From assembly GCA_020342235.1 (NCBI GenBank), contig CP073215.1:1488001-1552000 (forward strand): 64,000 bases of DNA, read 5' to 3'. The translations under genes were made by a program, and so were the position numbers. How positions within the stretch are numbered: position 1 is the stretch's first letter; each line of letters opens with the position of its first letter. Origin of the DNA: Saccharomycopsis phalli. Lineage: Eukaryota > Ascomycota > Saccharomycetes > Ascoideales > Saccharomycopsidaceae. The notes under the pieces were generated by a model. It worked only from the letters and a program-made list of their open reading frames with translations. It was not told the origin of the DNA and did no database searches. Below are positions 35,879-45,717 of the stretch, piece by piece.

Positions 35879-38800
35879 CTAGTACCTGATACTATTGGAC
35901 CTTTTAAAAATACTGAACCGACTTTTCTGCTCGGAATGAGACCGAAAACGCTCAGTGATCCTAGTATGTTGGTCTAGATCATCATTGTGGCCTGACTCAG
36001 TAGCCAGTAGTTTTTTGTCATGCTTAAAAAACAGTAGGCTAAATGTAGACTGTCTTTTTCTTAGCTTTCTCTGTTTAACAGGGCTTTCCACAGCCACACC
36101 GGACACGCTCTCGGAAATAGGCAATATTTCATTTGAACCCGTTTCTACTTCCTTCTGCTGATTTTCATCGATTGTCTCGGGAATATATGCCATTAATTTC
36201 TCTTCTGGAACCGTACTTGTAGCAGAAATGGCCGGACTTTGGGATTGTTTGAGAAACGAGGGAGTACCGCTGTCGTGAGTATTAGAAACTGGGGAAGATA
36301 CCGCTAACGATTCATTTTGCGCTGCCAGTTGCGTAAACAAAACATCTTCCTGTCCTTGAGCCATAGGTCCATTTTTTTCTGGAACAGAAGTTATCTCCTT
36401 TTGTGGAACCATAACTTCTACCTTCTCTGGAACAGTAGCATCCTTCAGTAAAACAGTAGCCTCTATCTTCTCTGCAAGAGCAATGTCTTTCTTGTCTGGA
36501 ACAGCCGTATCCTTCTTGGTTGGAACAGCAGCCTCTATCTTCTCTGGAATAGCAGCTTCTTTCTTATCTGGAACAGTAGTATCTTTCTCCTCTGGTACAG
36601 AAATCTTGTCTTTCCCCGAGGCTCTAGTTACTTCTCTTTCTTCAGTTGTGAGGAAATTCCCATGTGAGCCTCCTTCAACTCTGGGCTGCACATCCAAGGA
36701 GCTTTGTATAGATGTTACATCATCCTGCTCCAATTTCTTCTGCGATTTTTCATCTATTATAATAGTAGAACTATGCTGGCTAGTTACAGACATATCCATA
36801 GAGTTCTCCTTGATTTGTTCCAAAGGAATACTAGTCATAGGTGTAACATTCAGCTCATCACTTGTATTTTCAATATGAATCTTAGGCGGAGGGGATGGCG
36901 TGCCTTTATGAGTAGAAGGGGCTTCATTTGTCGGCACCTTCAACAAAACTTTCGGCTGATCTGTCTCTGGGAATGATTTCAATTTTCGACCAGTAGACTC
37001 ATCTTCCACGGGTTTTCCAGTAATATTCAGTTCATGCTGACCACTTGTGGCTAGAGATGGCGAAAATTCTACTCCGGCATATGATGACACGTCTAATGGG
37101 CTGCAATCCTCATCGAGGGGCTCATCAGCAGTAGCAGCCGGTAAATTTGATGATTTTCCATTCTCGATTTCTTCCGAGTCATGAGCAAACACACTTTCAG
37201 GTGAGTTAGCAATCTTAGCTTTGTGCTTGTCCTTTTTATCTTGTTTCTTATCCTTTTTACTCATATGCAAGAATGCCAAAATTGTCAGGAGCTTCTTCTT
37301 TTTTAAAGGCTTCTTTTTTAGAGATTTCTTGTCTGAGGTAGCCGTTTCTCTATGTTTCAGGTCATTGGCAGCATCATTAAGAGCATCGTAAGACGCAGTA
37401 CGCTCAGTAGAGATCTTAGAATCAGTCGCCTTTGAGTTAACCTTTATAACAGTCGGGATAATTTGTAGCTGATCTAACGTGCTGCTACTTTCCGTTACTT
37501 TTCTGTTAATCGCAGTAACATTTTCGCCCTTCTCAATATTATTTGTGGCTAACGGAGGCTCTTCATTGAAGAGAGATTGGTGATCACCAGCCTCAGATAA
37601 ATACTTGACCAACTTAGACAAGAAAAAGTCAAAGTTATCAATGAGGATTTTTAGTATCAATTGGTGGACATTGTAGTCCACATTAATGGAGTTAAAACTC
37701 TCCAACGAAAAATTGTGATGCCCAGGGTTTTGGTTTTGATTATTGAAGTTGACAGAAGAAGAAGTAGCGCAATTACCATACATTTTCGAGCTCAATCCGC
37801 TTTGAGCTGAGTTACTGCTGATAACACTACCTCTTGTGAATGTAGGAGATAATCTATTATTAGGCTCGTTTCCACCAGGAATATTGTATGTGTTGTTTGT
37901 GTTGATAGAAACGCTGAGCCTGTTGGTAATAGTATTAGTGGTGGTGTTGGAGTTAGACTTTCTCAACTGATTGCTATTAAGAATTTCAATACCTGTTGTT
38001 CCCGTCAAACCAGAAGAACTAAATTGATTATTTAGAAAAAAAGATGTTTGAAATATTTTGGACAAATTAAACGAATTCATTTTTGTCTTATCATAGTTAT
38101 CTGCCCTGGAAAGACATGATAAGAACATAGTGATGTAAATTATAATGTCTAGATTGGCAGACTGCAAATTAGGCACGACAGTGTTGCTCATAAATTCCAA
38201 AAAGTGGACGACAGTCATTTTAATCGGCTGTGGAAGTACTTTCAAAGACTCTACTGAGTTTTGCTTGCCTTCACCCTCTAATGCCGAATCAATGGATAAA
38301 ACCGACAAAAGCGAGTGCTTCCTTGGGTTCAGAGGCGGGATTGGACGAATTAATGGAACCTTGATTGGAGTCTCGAGTTTTTTCTTTTCATCCGTCATGT
38401 CTGTATCTTTAGGATGGCTCACAGGCTCAGTATCAGGGTTCACATCGACAATTAATACAGGTGTCTTTTCTGCATCGCTCTCATTAGTAATTCGAGTATC
38501 CAACTTAGAATTACCATCCTCTGTATATTCTGGCGACTTCATCACATCTGGAAATTTTGGAGGAGTGTCCAGAACGCTAAAAGATAGCAGTTCATCAGCA
38601 TTCTGTGATAATGCCAAAAAATCTCTGTACTCAGACTTTTCAAGTTCCAGTTTAATTTGCTTAACACTTTCTGGGGGGAAAAGAGAGTCAGGTAAGCTAT
38701 TTAAATAGCGCTTTAACAAAGTAGCCACCTCATAAACAGTCACGTCATGTTTCATATCATTAATCTGATATTCAGGATCAGAGTTGAAGCTTTCTTCAAG

Positions 38801-39286
38801 TTTTGATATCTTTTTCAATGACCCGCCAATTCGAAACAAACCTTCCTTATTATAACAGTGTTGCTCGACTAGAAAGTTGACACAGCTCTTCACAATATAT
38901 GGCATTGTTAAAGAAAGAGAAATTTCGCTGTTTGAAGGCTTAGAGCCGTTTTCTGGTTTATTGTGTTCTGGTTTATTGTTTTCTGGCTTATTGTTTTCTG
39001 GCTTATTGTTTTCTGGCTTAATGCTTTCTGGCTCATTGTTTTCTAGTTTATTGCTTCCTGACTTAAAGTCATCCAGTAAATGGGTTTCATATTTCATGTG
39101 AACAGTAGCACTACCAAGTTTGATTGCATCAGTCAAAGCTGCCCCGAAGGTTTGAGTTACCGAATGACTGTTTTGTTTTCCTTGGTCATTCTCAGCAAGC
39201 CTCATTTTGTTAGCACTATTTCTCAAAGATCGAGTGTCTTTATAGCTTGAGAAGAAGCTAGACCTCTTTGCGTTGACTCTTGACAT
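35879..39286 (-). CDS. Rho GTPase-activating protein, Sac7/Bag7-like
   Basis: It probably stimulates GTP hydrolysis by Rho1 at the cell cortex. It has 1135 residues from the ATG at 39286 (MSRVNAKRSS); the upstream in-frame TTG is not a likely start. TFGAALTDAIKLGSATV near residue 46 corresponds to the segment before the GAP domain in Sac7/Bag7. The RhoGAP domain starts near 128 and has the arginine finger at R152 (GLFRIGGS). Its halves are separated by an insertion of about 125 residues before TVVHFLEFMSNTVVPNLQ near 355-372. The long C-terminal region is Ser/Thr/Glu-rich with a Lys-rich patch (LKKKPLKKKKLL) and an octapeptide repeat. A second repeat, PENNK, precedes the GAP domain. Confidence 0.75.
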   Translation of the reverse strand: MSRVNAKRSSFFSSYKDTRSLRNSANKMRLAENDQGKQNSHSVTQTFGAALTDAIKLGSATVHMKYETHLLDDFKSGSNKLENNEPESIKPENNKPENNKPENNKPEHNKPENGSKPSNSEISLSLTMPYIVKSCVNFLVEQHCYNKEGLFRIGGSLKKISKLEESFNSDPEYQINDMKHDVTVYEVATLLKRYLNSLPDSLFPPESVKQIKLELEKSEYRDFLALSQNADELLSFSVLDTPPKFPDVMKSPEYTEDGNSKLDTRITNESDAEKTPVLIVDVNPDTEPVSHPKDTDMTDEKKKLETPIKVPLIRPIPPLNPRKHSLLSVLSIDSALEGEGKQNSVESLKVLPQPIKMTVVHFLEFMSNTVVPNLQSANLDIIIYITMFLSCLSRADNYDKTKMNSFNLSKIFQTSFFLNNQFSSSGLTGTTGIEILNSNQLRKSNSNTTTNTITNRLSVSINTNNTYNIPGGNEPNNRLSPTFTRGSVISSNSAQSGLSSKMYGNCATSSSVNFNNQNQNPGHHNFSLESFNSINVDYNVHQLILKILIDNFDFFLSKLVKYLSEAGDHQSLFNEEPPLATNNIEKGENVTAINRKVTESSSTLDQLQIIPTVIKVNSKATDSKISTERTASYDALNDAANDLKHRETATSDKKSLKKKPLKKKKLLTILAFLHMSKKDKKQDKKDKHKAKIANSPESVFAHDSEEIENGKSSNLPAATADEPLDEDCSPLDVSSYAGVEFSPSLATSGQHELNITGKPVEDESTGRKLKSFPETDQPKVLLKVPTNEAPSTHKGTPSPPPKIHIENTSDELNVTPMTSIPLEQIKENSMDMSVTSQHSSTIIIDEKSQKKLEQDDVTSIQSSLDVQPRVEGGSHGNFLTTEEREVTRASGKDKISVPEEKDTTVPDKKEAAIPEKIEAAVPTKKDTAVPDKKDIALAEKIEATVLLKDATVPEKVEVMVPQKEITSVPEKNGPMAQGQEDVLFTQLAAQNESLAVSSPVSNTHDSGTPSFLKQSQSPAISATSTVPEEKLMAYIPETIDENQQKEVETGSNEILPISESVSGVAVESPVKQRKLRKRQSTFSLLFFKHDKKLLATESGHNDDLDQHTRITERFRSHSEQKSRFSIFKRSNSIRY
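36364..36599 (-). repeat. Degenerate 24 bp coding repeat (VPxKKExA octapeptide)
   Basis: About ten units of eight residues lie near residues 895-974 of the RhoGAP protein, for example VPDKKEAA, IPEKIEAA, VPTKKDTA, VPDKKDIA, VPEKVEVM and VPQKEITS. One unit is a residue short. The array is in frame and so likely varies in length without breaking the gene. Confidence 0.8.
38951..39055 (-). repeat. 15 bp coding minisatellite (PENNK), seven copies
   Basis: Seven consecutive 15-mers of the form TTCTGGYTTATTGTT on the plus strand encode PENNK-type pentapeptides at about residues 78-112 of the RhoGAP protein. The middle copies (38981-39010) are identical, which suggests recent slippage. Confidence 0.9.
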
Positions 39287-40155
39287 AATTTTCAATTATG
39301 TCAAACAAAGTAGAAACCAATTATTATAATAATTAAAATAATGCAGTGATACGAATTATATTTTATTCGCCAAAGTTCGAGTCAATTTCCAAGCGAGTGA
39401 ATAGGTAATTTTCTTTCAAAGAGGACGCAAAGTCAACTAGGTGCAGTTAGAGAAGCAAAGAGTATGGAAACACCAATAATTTCTTCAATTGTGGTTGCGT
39501 GTATGGAGGGTAATTTTTGATATTATTAGGAGGCACTGGTTAGGATACCAAGGGCCCTGCATTATGAGCCCTGTAACATAACAGGTGATTTTTCGGTTGT
39601 ATGACACTCAAGAGTGATAATGAGTGTTCGACACATGCTAACAAGCAATATCGTAAAGAGTATAATAAATAGTACAATATTTTCAAGTTCTAGTAATTGG
39701 TATACTTCCGTGAATGTATGGCGGTAAACAAAGCTAAACGGAATTTGGATATAGCCTAAGGTAATGTGAACGACAATAGCACTAGTTACGTCTAATCGGA
39801 GTGCATAACTTGATCCCGCTCAAAAGATTACGAATTGGTGTAACCGTCTGAGTACATCGCCTACAAGAATTGGACTTTTGCGATCACCGGAGTAAAATTT
39901 TTGCTTGCTCCGGTTCAGGATAACTGTATTAGGCAGTGACCTACTTCGGCTGACCGAGCATGTTTATCTTCAGCCAATCAGATTGTGCAATCACACATAC
40001 GCAATCTGAAAACATCATGCGGCTTGGTGCGCTTTGGAGATGCCAATAAAGCTCACCCTCATAGAGCCTCGGGGAATTAAAGTTTCTGTTGAATGAAATT
40101 CTATATAAGAATGATATCGCCTACCTTTTAACTATTCAATTTAATAAAATATCCA
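39287..40155. promoter_or_regulatory. RhoGAP/GDH1 divergent promoter region
   Basis: 869 bp without a gene. Near GDH1 there is a CCAAT box (39974-39978, CCAATCA, Hap-type), an AAGATAA GATA-like site on the minus strand just upstream (about 39964-39970) and the palindrome TCGGCTGACCGA (39946-39957, CGG-N4-CCG), a possible zinc-cluster factor site. A TATA box TATATAAG lies at 40103-40110, about 50 bp before the GDH1 ATG. Hap, GATA and Leu3-type control of GDH1 is known in S. cerevisiae; here it is inferred from motifs only. Confidence 0.5.
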
Positions 40156-41523
40156 ATGGTCCAACCACACGAACCTGAATTCGAGCAAGCATACAATGAG
40201 ATCGCCTCTACTTTGAAGGCATCTACTTTGTTCCAGAAGCATCCTGAGTTTGAAAAGGCTCTTGAAGTGGTATCTATCCCGGAGAGAGTTATTCAGTTCA
40301 GAGTTGTATGGGAGAACGACAAGGGTGAATTGCAAGTTAACCGTGGTTACAGAGTTCAATTCAACTCTGTTCTCGGGCCATACAAGGGTGGTTTGAGATT
40401 CCATCCATCCGTCAACTTGTCGATCTTGAAGTTCTTGGGTTTCGAGCAGATATTCAAGAATGCCTTGACTGGTGAGATGATCGGCGGTGGTAAGGGTGGT
40501 TCCGACTTTAACCCAAAAGGAAAGTCTGACGCTGAAATTAGAAGATTCTGTGTGGCTTTCATGACAGGCTTATCCAGACACATTGGCCCAGACACTGATG
40601 TTCCAGCTGGTGATATTGGTGTTGGTGGCAGAGAGATTGGTTTCTTATTCGGTGCTTACAGAAGAATTAGAAACTCGTTTCAAGGTGTTCTTACTGGTAA
40701 GGGACTCTCATGGGGTGGATCTTTGATCCGTCCAGAAGCCACCGGTTACGGCTTGGTGTATTATGTTGATGAGATGATCAAATATGCCACTGAAGGTAAG
40801 GAATCTTTTAAAGATAAGAAGGTTGCCATCTCTGGTGCTGGTAACGTTGCCCAATATGCAGCTCTTAAGGCCATCGAGCTCGGTGCTACTGTTGTGTCTC
40901 TTTCCGACTCCAAGGGATGTATCTTGGTCCCACAAGGTGTCACTCCAAAGCAGATCGAGGAGGTTGCCGAGGGAAAACTCCAATTCAAGTCCTTGGAGGA
41001 GATCTCAACCAGCAGCAAGACTTTCACTACTGCTGAAGTCAAATATATTCCAAATGATAGACCATGGGTACATGTTGGAAAGGTCGACATTGCCTTGCCA
41101 TGTGCCACCCAAAACGAAGTCTCTGGTGACGAAGCCAAGACGTTGATCGCCAACGGATGTAAATATGTCGCTGAAGGATCCAACATGGGATCCACCCAAG
41201 ATGCCATTGATATTTTCGAGGAGGCAAGAGCTTCTAGTGAGAAGTCTGTCTGGTATGCTCCTGGAAAGGCTGCGAATGCTGGTGGTGTTGCTGTGTCTGC
41301 TATTGAGATGGCACAGAACTCGCAAAGAGTGAGCTACACTTCTGAGCAGGTTGACGAGCAATTGAAGAAAATCATGGTCACTTGTTTTGAGAACTGTGTC
41401 AAGACTGCTCAAGAGTACACTACTGTGGGCGAGAAGAGCTACCCATCTTTGGTAGCTGGTGCTAATATTGCTGGCTTTGTTAAGGTAGCAAAGGCTATGT
41501 TTAGCCAAGGTGACGTTTTTTAG
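40156..41523 (+). CDS. GDH1: NADP-dependent glutamate dehydrogenase
   Basis: Makes glutamate from 2-oxoglutarate and ammonium with NADPH; the main route of ammonium assimilation in yeast. It has 455 residues, the family's usual length. The substrate-binding block [19 protein letters not shown] is near residue 76, [16 protein letters not shown] near 110 and [19 protein letters not shown] near 149. The Rossmann motif [13 protein letters not shown] lies near 223 and [12 protein letters not shown] near 342. Codon use is strongly biased to preferred yeast codons and no in-frame CTG was seen, as expected for a highly expressed gene. It could equally be called GDH3 in species with two copies. Confidence 0.97.
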   Translation: MVQPHEPEFEQAYNEIASTLKASTLFQKHPEFEKALEVVSIPERVIQFRVVWENDKGELQVNRGYRVQFNSVLGPYKGGLRFHPSVNLSILKFLGFEQIFKNALTGEMIGGGKGGSDFNPKGKSDAEIRRFCVAFMTGLSRHIGPDTDVPAGDIGVGGREIGFLFGAYRRIRNSFQGVLTGKGLSWGGSLIRPEATGYGLVYYVDEMIKYATEGKESFKDKKVAISGAGNVAQYAALKAIELGATVVSLSDSKGCILVPQGVTPKQIEEVAEGKLQFKSLEEISTSSKTFTTAEVKYIPNDRPWVHVGKVDIALPCATQNEVSGDEAKTLIANGCKYVAEGSNMGSTQDAIDIFEEARASSEKSVWYAPGKAANAGGVAVSAIEMAQNSQRVSYTSEQVDEQLKKIMVTCFENCVKTAQEYTTVGEKSYPSLVAGANIAGFVKVAKAMFSQGDVF

Positions 41524-41796
41524 TTGGATAAAATTTCCGTGTACGTTTAATAGAGTTTCTAAGTTTACAAAATAACCGATACCAATGTAGTCTTGCAGAG
41601 AGTTAATTTCCTAATGTTAGGCTTTCAGAAAACCTATTGTGAAGGTGTTTCGTTAAAACTGATTACACATTCTTTGGCCGAATTTGGAAGCATTGTTTTT
41701 GTTGCCCTTAGTTTGTGCATGGACATCGCTCACAACCATGTCGCGAGTTTTTCATTTTAATAACATCAATTGTTAGGCGCCGCCTGAGTGAGAACT

Positions 41797-43443
41797 ATGG
41801 TTAATATTGAATTTGATAAGATATACTTCAATCAGTCGAAGCGACTGGGATTTTTGCGTATAGCCGATCAAGGTCTCGGATGGAAAGAGGCCGCTTCGAA
41901 GGATGGGAACAAGAAGAAGCCGTTTTTGCTTCCGTTTCATTCTATCATTAGTGCACAATGGAGTAGAGCATCCAGGGGCTACGAGATGCGACTTCAGACT
42001 AGAGAGAACAAAGTTATAATGTTGGATGGATTTGAGCAGAATAGTTTTAATCAATTGAAGAATGAGTTGAAGAGACACTTTGATCTCAACTTGGAGCAGA
42101 AGGACCATAATCTTAGAGGGTGGAATTGGGGAACGACGACAATGGCTAGAAGTGAATTGGTGTTCAATGTCAATAGTGCTCCTGATTTTGAGTTGCCATA
42201 TCAGGGTATTAGCAATATAAACTTAACTGGTAAGAATGAGGTTGCCATTGAGTTTAAGAACGACGAGGAAGGAGACCGTCAGGGAGACGAATTGGTAGAA
42301 ATGCGGTTCTATATTCCAGGAACTGTGGAGGTTGAGGTTGGTAGCGAAGATCCTAAGGAGCTGTCAGTGAAGGATAAGAAGGATGATAAGGAAGCAGACG
42401 GCGAGAATGAGCAGAAAGACGAGGAAAGTAGTGACGAGCTGGAGAAAGTAGAGCACCAATCTGCGGCGTCTTATTTCTATGAGCAGTTGAAGGATAAGGC
42501 TAGCATTGGCCAGGTAACTGGTGATGCTATTGTATCGTTTTCAGATGTATTTTTTGTCACGCCAAGAGGTAGGTACGACCTTGACATGTATTCCAGTTCG
42601 TTAAGACTCCGTGGTAAGACCTATGACAACAAGATCCAGTACAGACAGATTGAGAGAATATTTTCCTTGCCAAAGCCCGACGACGTGCACCATTTGGTGG
42701 TTGTTCAGATTGATCCTCCTTTGACACAGGGTCAAACCAGATACTCATTTTTGACCATGCAGTTTCCAAAGGAGGAGATCATTGATGTGGAGTTGAACAT
42801 GGAGGATGAGGAATACGAGCAGAAATACAAGGACAAGCTAAAGAAGCTGTACGTGGATCAGTCTTCTCACTCTGTGATTAGCCACTGTTTCAAGGGATTG
42901 ACAGATCGACGTGTCACAATTCCAGGGATGTTCAAATCCAAGAACGGACATCCTGCAGTATCATGTTCTTTGAAGGCTTCTGAGGGGTACTTGTATTTCT
43001 TGGACAAGAGCTTCTTATTTGTGATCAAGCCTACGGTGTACATTCCTTTCAGTGAGGTGACAGCAGTGCAAATGTCTCGATTGGGCCAGACGGCTACTGT
43101 TTCAAAAACATTTGACTTGGAAGTTCAGTTGAGAAACGGAAGCAAGCAGAACTTTGCTAACATTGCTAGAGACGAACAGCGGTATATTGAGAACTACTTG
43201 CAGGAAAAGGGAATTAGAGTAAAGAACGAGGATGAGGAGGGTAAAGCGTTGTTGAATAGCGCACTCGGTGACGATGATGACGATGATGATGTCATGGGAG
43301 ATGGAAGTGAGAGCGAGGATGAGAGTTTTGATGAGAATGATGCCTCGGAGGACGACGATGTACCAGAGGAATTTGACTCTGAGCACGAAGATTCGGATGA
43401 CGGCTCAGATCAGGAGCCAGCCAAGAAGAAGGCAAAGAAATAG
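41797..43443 (+). CDS. POB3: FACT complex subunit Pob3
   Basis: SSRP1-like subunit of the FACT histone chaperone, which with Spt16 reorganises nucleosomes during transcription and replication. It has 548 residues (yeast: 552). The start is the ATG at 41797 (MVNIEFDKIYFNQSK), not the in-frame GTG at 41788. QWSRASRGYEMRLQTRENKV and DHNLRGWNWGTTTMARSE lie in the N-terminal PH-like domain. NEVAIEF...GDELVEMRFYIPG follows, then the middle tandem PH domain from about residue 225. The tail is the usual acidic run ending KKKAKK. Codon 17 (QSKR-x-G) is CTG where yeast has Ser in QSKFSG. It is convergent with BET5, 76 bp apart. Confidence 0.96.
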   Translation: MVNIEFDKIYFNQSKRLGFLRIADQGLGWKEAASKDGNKKKPFLLPFHSIISAQWSRASRGYEMRLQTRENKVIMLDGFEQNSFNQLKNELKRHFDLNLEQKDHNLRGWNWGTTTMARSELVFNVNSAPDFELPYQGISNINLTGKNEVAIEFKNDEEGDRQGDELVEMRFYIPGTVEVEVGSEDPKELSVKDKKDDKEADGENEQKDEESSDELEKVEHQSAASYFYEQLKDKASIGQVTGDAIVSFSDVFFVTPRGRYDLDMYSSSLRLRGKTYDNKIQYRQIERIFSLPKPDDVHHLVVVQIDPPLTQGQTRYSFLTMQFPKEEIIDVELNMEDEEYEQKYKDKLKKLYVDQSSHSVISHCFKGLTDRRVTIPGMFKSKNGHPAVSCSLKASEGYLYFLDKSFLFVIKPTVYIPFSEVTAVQMSRLGQTATVSKTFDLEVQLRNGSKQNFANIARDEQRYIENYLQEKGIRVKNEDEEGKALLNSALGDDDDDDDVMGDGSESEDESFDENDASEDDDVPEEFDSEHEDSDDGSDQEPAKKKAKK

Positions 43444-43519
43444 CCTACAATTTTATACGTTTAGTTGAATTATGGCAAGAAAAATTATATGGTGATTTCA
43501 TTAGCATTAAGTAGTACCG

Positions 43520-44068
43520 TCAACTGGCAAAGCTCGGCAACGAAGTTATGTACTTATCCACTGCGGTTATAAACGCTTGGTTATTGATGTATTGGCCCTC
43601 TGCAAAATTAACCGGACTAAGTGCGTTGCAAACCACATGCTCTATAAACAAGTTCTGGTAGACATACTGCAAGATATGCTGAAGGTTTTCAAGTTTAGGG
43701 TCGGACATTAGCGCAAACTTCCAGTTTGTAGCAGTCTCGAAATAATGAACGCGATAATTGTTGGTGGAAAATGATTTCAAGTAGTTGTTTATAGCATTTG
43801 GACTGGAATCCTGATCCAAGTCGCCGGGGTATAATTTCGACGCAATATTTCGCAACGAGAAAATGGCACCAAATAATAATTTTGCATTGTCGTTGGCGTT
43901 ACTGACATTCACCAGCCCGTTTGAGTGCTGGTTAGAAGAAGAACTGGTACCCGTAAGAGCAGAGTAATTAAACAACTTATTCGATCCGCTCGTCACTTTA
44001 GGATCCCATTCTCGACTATACACGCAGTTACAATGACGGTCAAAGACCCAGAATGAATATATCGCCAT
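43520..44068 (-). CDS. BET5: TRAPP complex subunit Bet5
   Basis: Small longin-fold subunit of the TRAPP tethering complexes that act as Ypt1 exchange factor in ER-to-Golgi traffic. It has 182 residues, starting at the ATG at 44068 with MAIYSFWVFDRHCNCVYSRE, almost the same as yeast Bet5 (MGIYSFWIFDRHCNCI). AKLLFGAIFSLRNIASKL, YRVHYFETATNWKFALMSD and LQYVYQNLFIEHVV follow. An in-frame extension to 44212 is upstream of this conserved start and is not needed. A Ser/Asn-rich insertion of about 25 residues near 35-60 makes it longer than the 159-residue yeast protein. Confidence 0.95.
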   Translation of the reverse strand: MAIYSFWVFDRHCNCVYSREWDPKVTSGSNKLFNYSALTGTSSSSNQHSNGLVNVSNANDNAKLLFGAIFSLRNIASKLYPGDLDQDSSPNAINNYLKSFSTNNYRVHYFETATNWKFALMSDPKLENLQHILQYVYQNLFIEHVVCNALSPVNFAEGQYINNQAFITAVDKYITSLPSFAS

Positions 44069-44148
44069 TGATGTATGGTACCAAGGTGGGTTTCCCACTC
44101 CACGTATACCACATACGATAGGGTAAGTCAGACCATTAGAGATGTGGC

Positions 44149-44409
44149 ATGCCAATGATTTACAACATGAGCAATTATGACTGGTTGACTGAGCTTCGTG
44201 GATTGCCATCATTATATTCCTACAATTTTATGAGTGAGTGCAAGACCAAGTATAAGAATAATGACTACATGAACGAGAAGGTGATTGATAAATTGGCCGA
44301 GCAGACGAATCAATTCAGAGCCAATTCAGAAGCAGCAGCACAAGGCTTGAATGGTGACAAACTAGATGAATCCATCCAAAATTTGGATTGGCTATCTAGA
44401 ATTAAGTAG
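44149..44409 (+). CDS. Small hypothetical protein (86 aa)
   Basis: An open frame of 86 residues divergent from BET5, with 80 bp between the starts. Three in-frame ATGs (44149, 44155, 44167) could start it; the last gives MSNYDWLTELRGLPSLYSYN. The protein is hydrophilic and probably helical, without signal peptide, membrane segment or cysteines in pairs. The composition looks protein-like (NFMSECKTKYKNN, SEAAAQGLNGDKLDESIQNL), and a gene here would fill a normal gap. No family is recognised. Confidence 0.5.
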   Translation: MPMIYNMSNYDWLTELRGLPSLYSYNFMSECKTKYKNNDYMNEKVIDKLAEQTNQFRANSEAAAQGLNGDKLDESIQNLDWLSRIK

Positions 44410-44945
44410 CCTGAAACAATGTTCAATCCGCCAGGTCGATGGTGATCTTTGTATGATTACGGTTTGTGGTATCCCATTTAATGTTGTTGCGGCCTAATAT
44501 TTGAAATACCATCGTCAGTGGAAATATGTGGGGCTTCGTGGGCTTTTTTGACTTGTCTCAAAAAGGACATGTTCTCGGGGTACTTTTGTAATATTGTCTT
44601 GTGACTATAGACTGTCTATTGGAAAGTCTATTGATTTATTTTGCAAGCCACCATTGTGTGATCGCACCTAATACACGCATTTATCCCACGTTCATTTGAT
44701 CATGCTAGTAAGTATTTTGTTACTAGCTTCTTAACATACTATATAGCGAATACATATAGTTATTATATTGGCTGAATGCACGTTGTATACAAGTCCCAGT
44801 TTAGCTGAATCTTATATTGCAGCAGGTTTCTTTAAAACCTTTCAAAATTGGAATTAAACCCTTGAACGTAACCCGTTAACATGTTACTAAATTGACTATG
44901 CTGATTGCGGCTTTTCCTCGTGACAATTGAATTATTTTGCCGACC
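44410..44945. other. Intergenic, no gene seen
   Basis: 536 bp of AT-rich DNA between the 3' ends of the small ORF and CTF8 (convergent). A short inexact repeat around TAGACTGTCTATTGGAAAGTC lies near 44607-44632. No tRNA-like box A/box B pair was seen. Confidence 0.4.
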
Positions 44946-45389
44946 TCAGGATTCATTACCCAGCAAAGGTATTGGTCTTTGAGTAAAAAGTAGCTTGTAC
45001 CTCACGACATCAATCAATTGTATAGGATTATTAGACAAGGCATGAGAATCATTAAATGCATTGTTTTCTTTCAACTTGGGGAATTTAAATATCCCAATAG
45101 GCTTATCCAACTTGCTTAGTTTACCCACAAGCTTCTGATTCAGTCCCACAAATATTTCCAAAGTATCACCATTAGACTGTTCTACTAGTTTTCCTATTTT
45201 AACCGCCAATTCACCATTATCGTCAATAAATAAACCTTGGTCATTTTGGTAGTGTTCTGGCATGGACTCAGGTTTGTTGATTGTTCCTTGAATTTCTAGT
45301 AAGACCAACCCACTGGGTACTCGAATATATTTCGGCAAGTTCGGTTGCTCCTTTCCAAACTCCTGGATATTTATCTGAATGGATGGCAT
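44946..45389 (-). CDS. CTF8: Ctf8, subunit of the Ctf18-RFC clamp loader
   Basis: Works with Ctf18 and Dcc1 in the alternative RFC complex that loads PCNA for sister-chromatid cohesion. It has 147 residues (yeast: 133). It begins MPSIQINIQEFGK, then VPSGLVLLEIQGTINKPE, FIDDNGELAVKIGKL, IFVGLNQKLVGKLSKLDKPI and ends LIDVVRYKLLFTQRPIPLL, in the same order as yeast Ctf8 (VDVMKYKVIFKDRPLPI). An insert of about 12 residues (NNAFNDSHALSNN) lies before the last block. The divergent promoter shared with MBP1 carries tandem MCB elements, fitting S-phase expression. Confidence 0.93.
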   Translation of the reverse strand: MPSIQINIQEFGKEQPNLPKYIRVPSGLVLLEIQGTINKPESMPEHYQNDQGLFIDDNGELAVKIGKLVEQSNGDTLEIFVGLNQKLVGKLSKLDKPIGIFKFPKLKENNAFNDSHALSNNPIQLIDVVRYKLLFTQRPIPLLGNES

Positions 45390-45717
45390 AACCTGGTTTG
45401 TAAAAAATTATTCTGATTCAGTAGAACGTTGAGTAACTACGCGAACGCGTCACGGGCAAAGGATCTTTTTCGTTTGGTTACAACAATAACGGCCTTGTCA
45501 TCACACTGGAGGATAAGCTATTCAATATCTAAGCAGCTCATAGATTGGGTATTGCGAATACTGCCACATAGAATATTTTTGAAGTTTATACTGTGTTATT
45601 ATTCGTGAACCTTAGTTAAATACGAAACTTGCTTAGCATTGGTTGTCAAGATTTTATTTTTTTGTTTATGTCGAGTAGACCACGGATTCACCAATACAAC
45701 GAAGCAACAAATATAAG
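45390..45717. promoter_or_regulatory. CTF8/MBP1 divergent promoter with tandem MCB elements
   Basis: ACGCGA at 45439-45444 directly abuts ACGCGT at 45445-45450, about 50 bp before the CTF8 start and 270 bp before MBP1. ACGCGT is the MluI cell-cycle box bound by MBF, whose DNA-binding subunit is Mbp1 itself. The rest is AT-rich with T-runs near 45655-45670 before MBP1. Confidence 0.7.

Noticed and set aside
39370-39395. GTTCGAGTC resembling a tRNA box B
   Set aside because: No box A and no acceptor-stem pairing at the right distance.
41788-41796. GTG start upstream of POB3, and TTG starts upstream of SPT2 and the RhoGAP
   Set aside because: Yeast genes start at ATG, and conserved sequence begins at the next ATG in each case.
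43520-44212. Longer BET5 frame starting at 44212
   Set aside because: The family start MAIYSFW is at 44068. The extra 48 residues have no counterpart and overlap the neighbouring small ORF.
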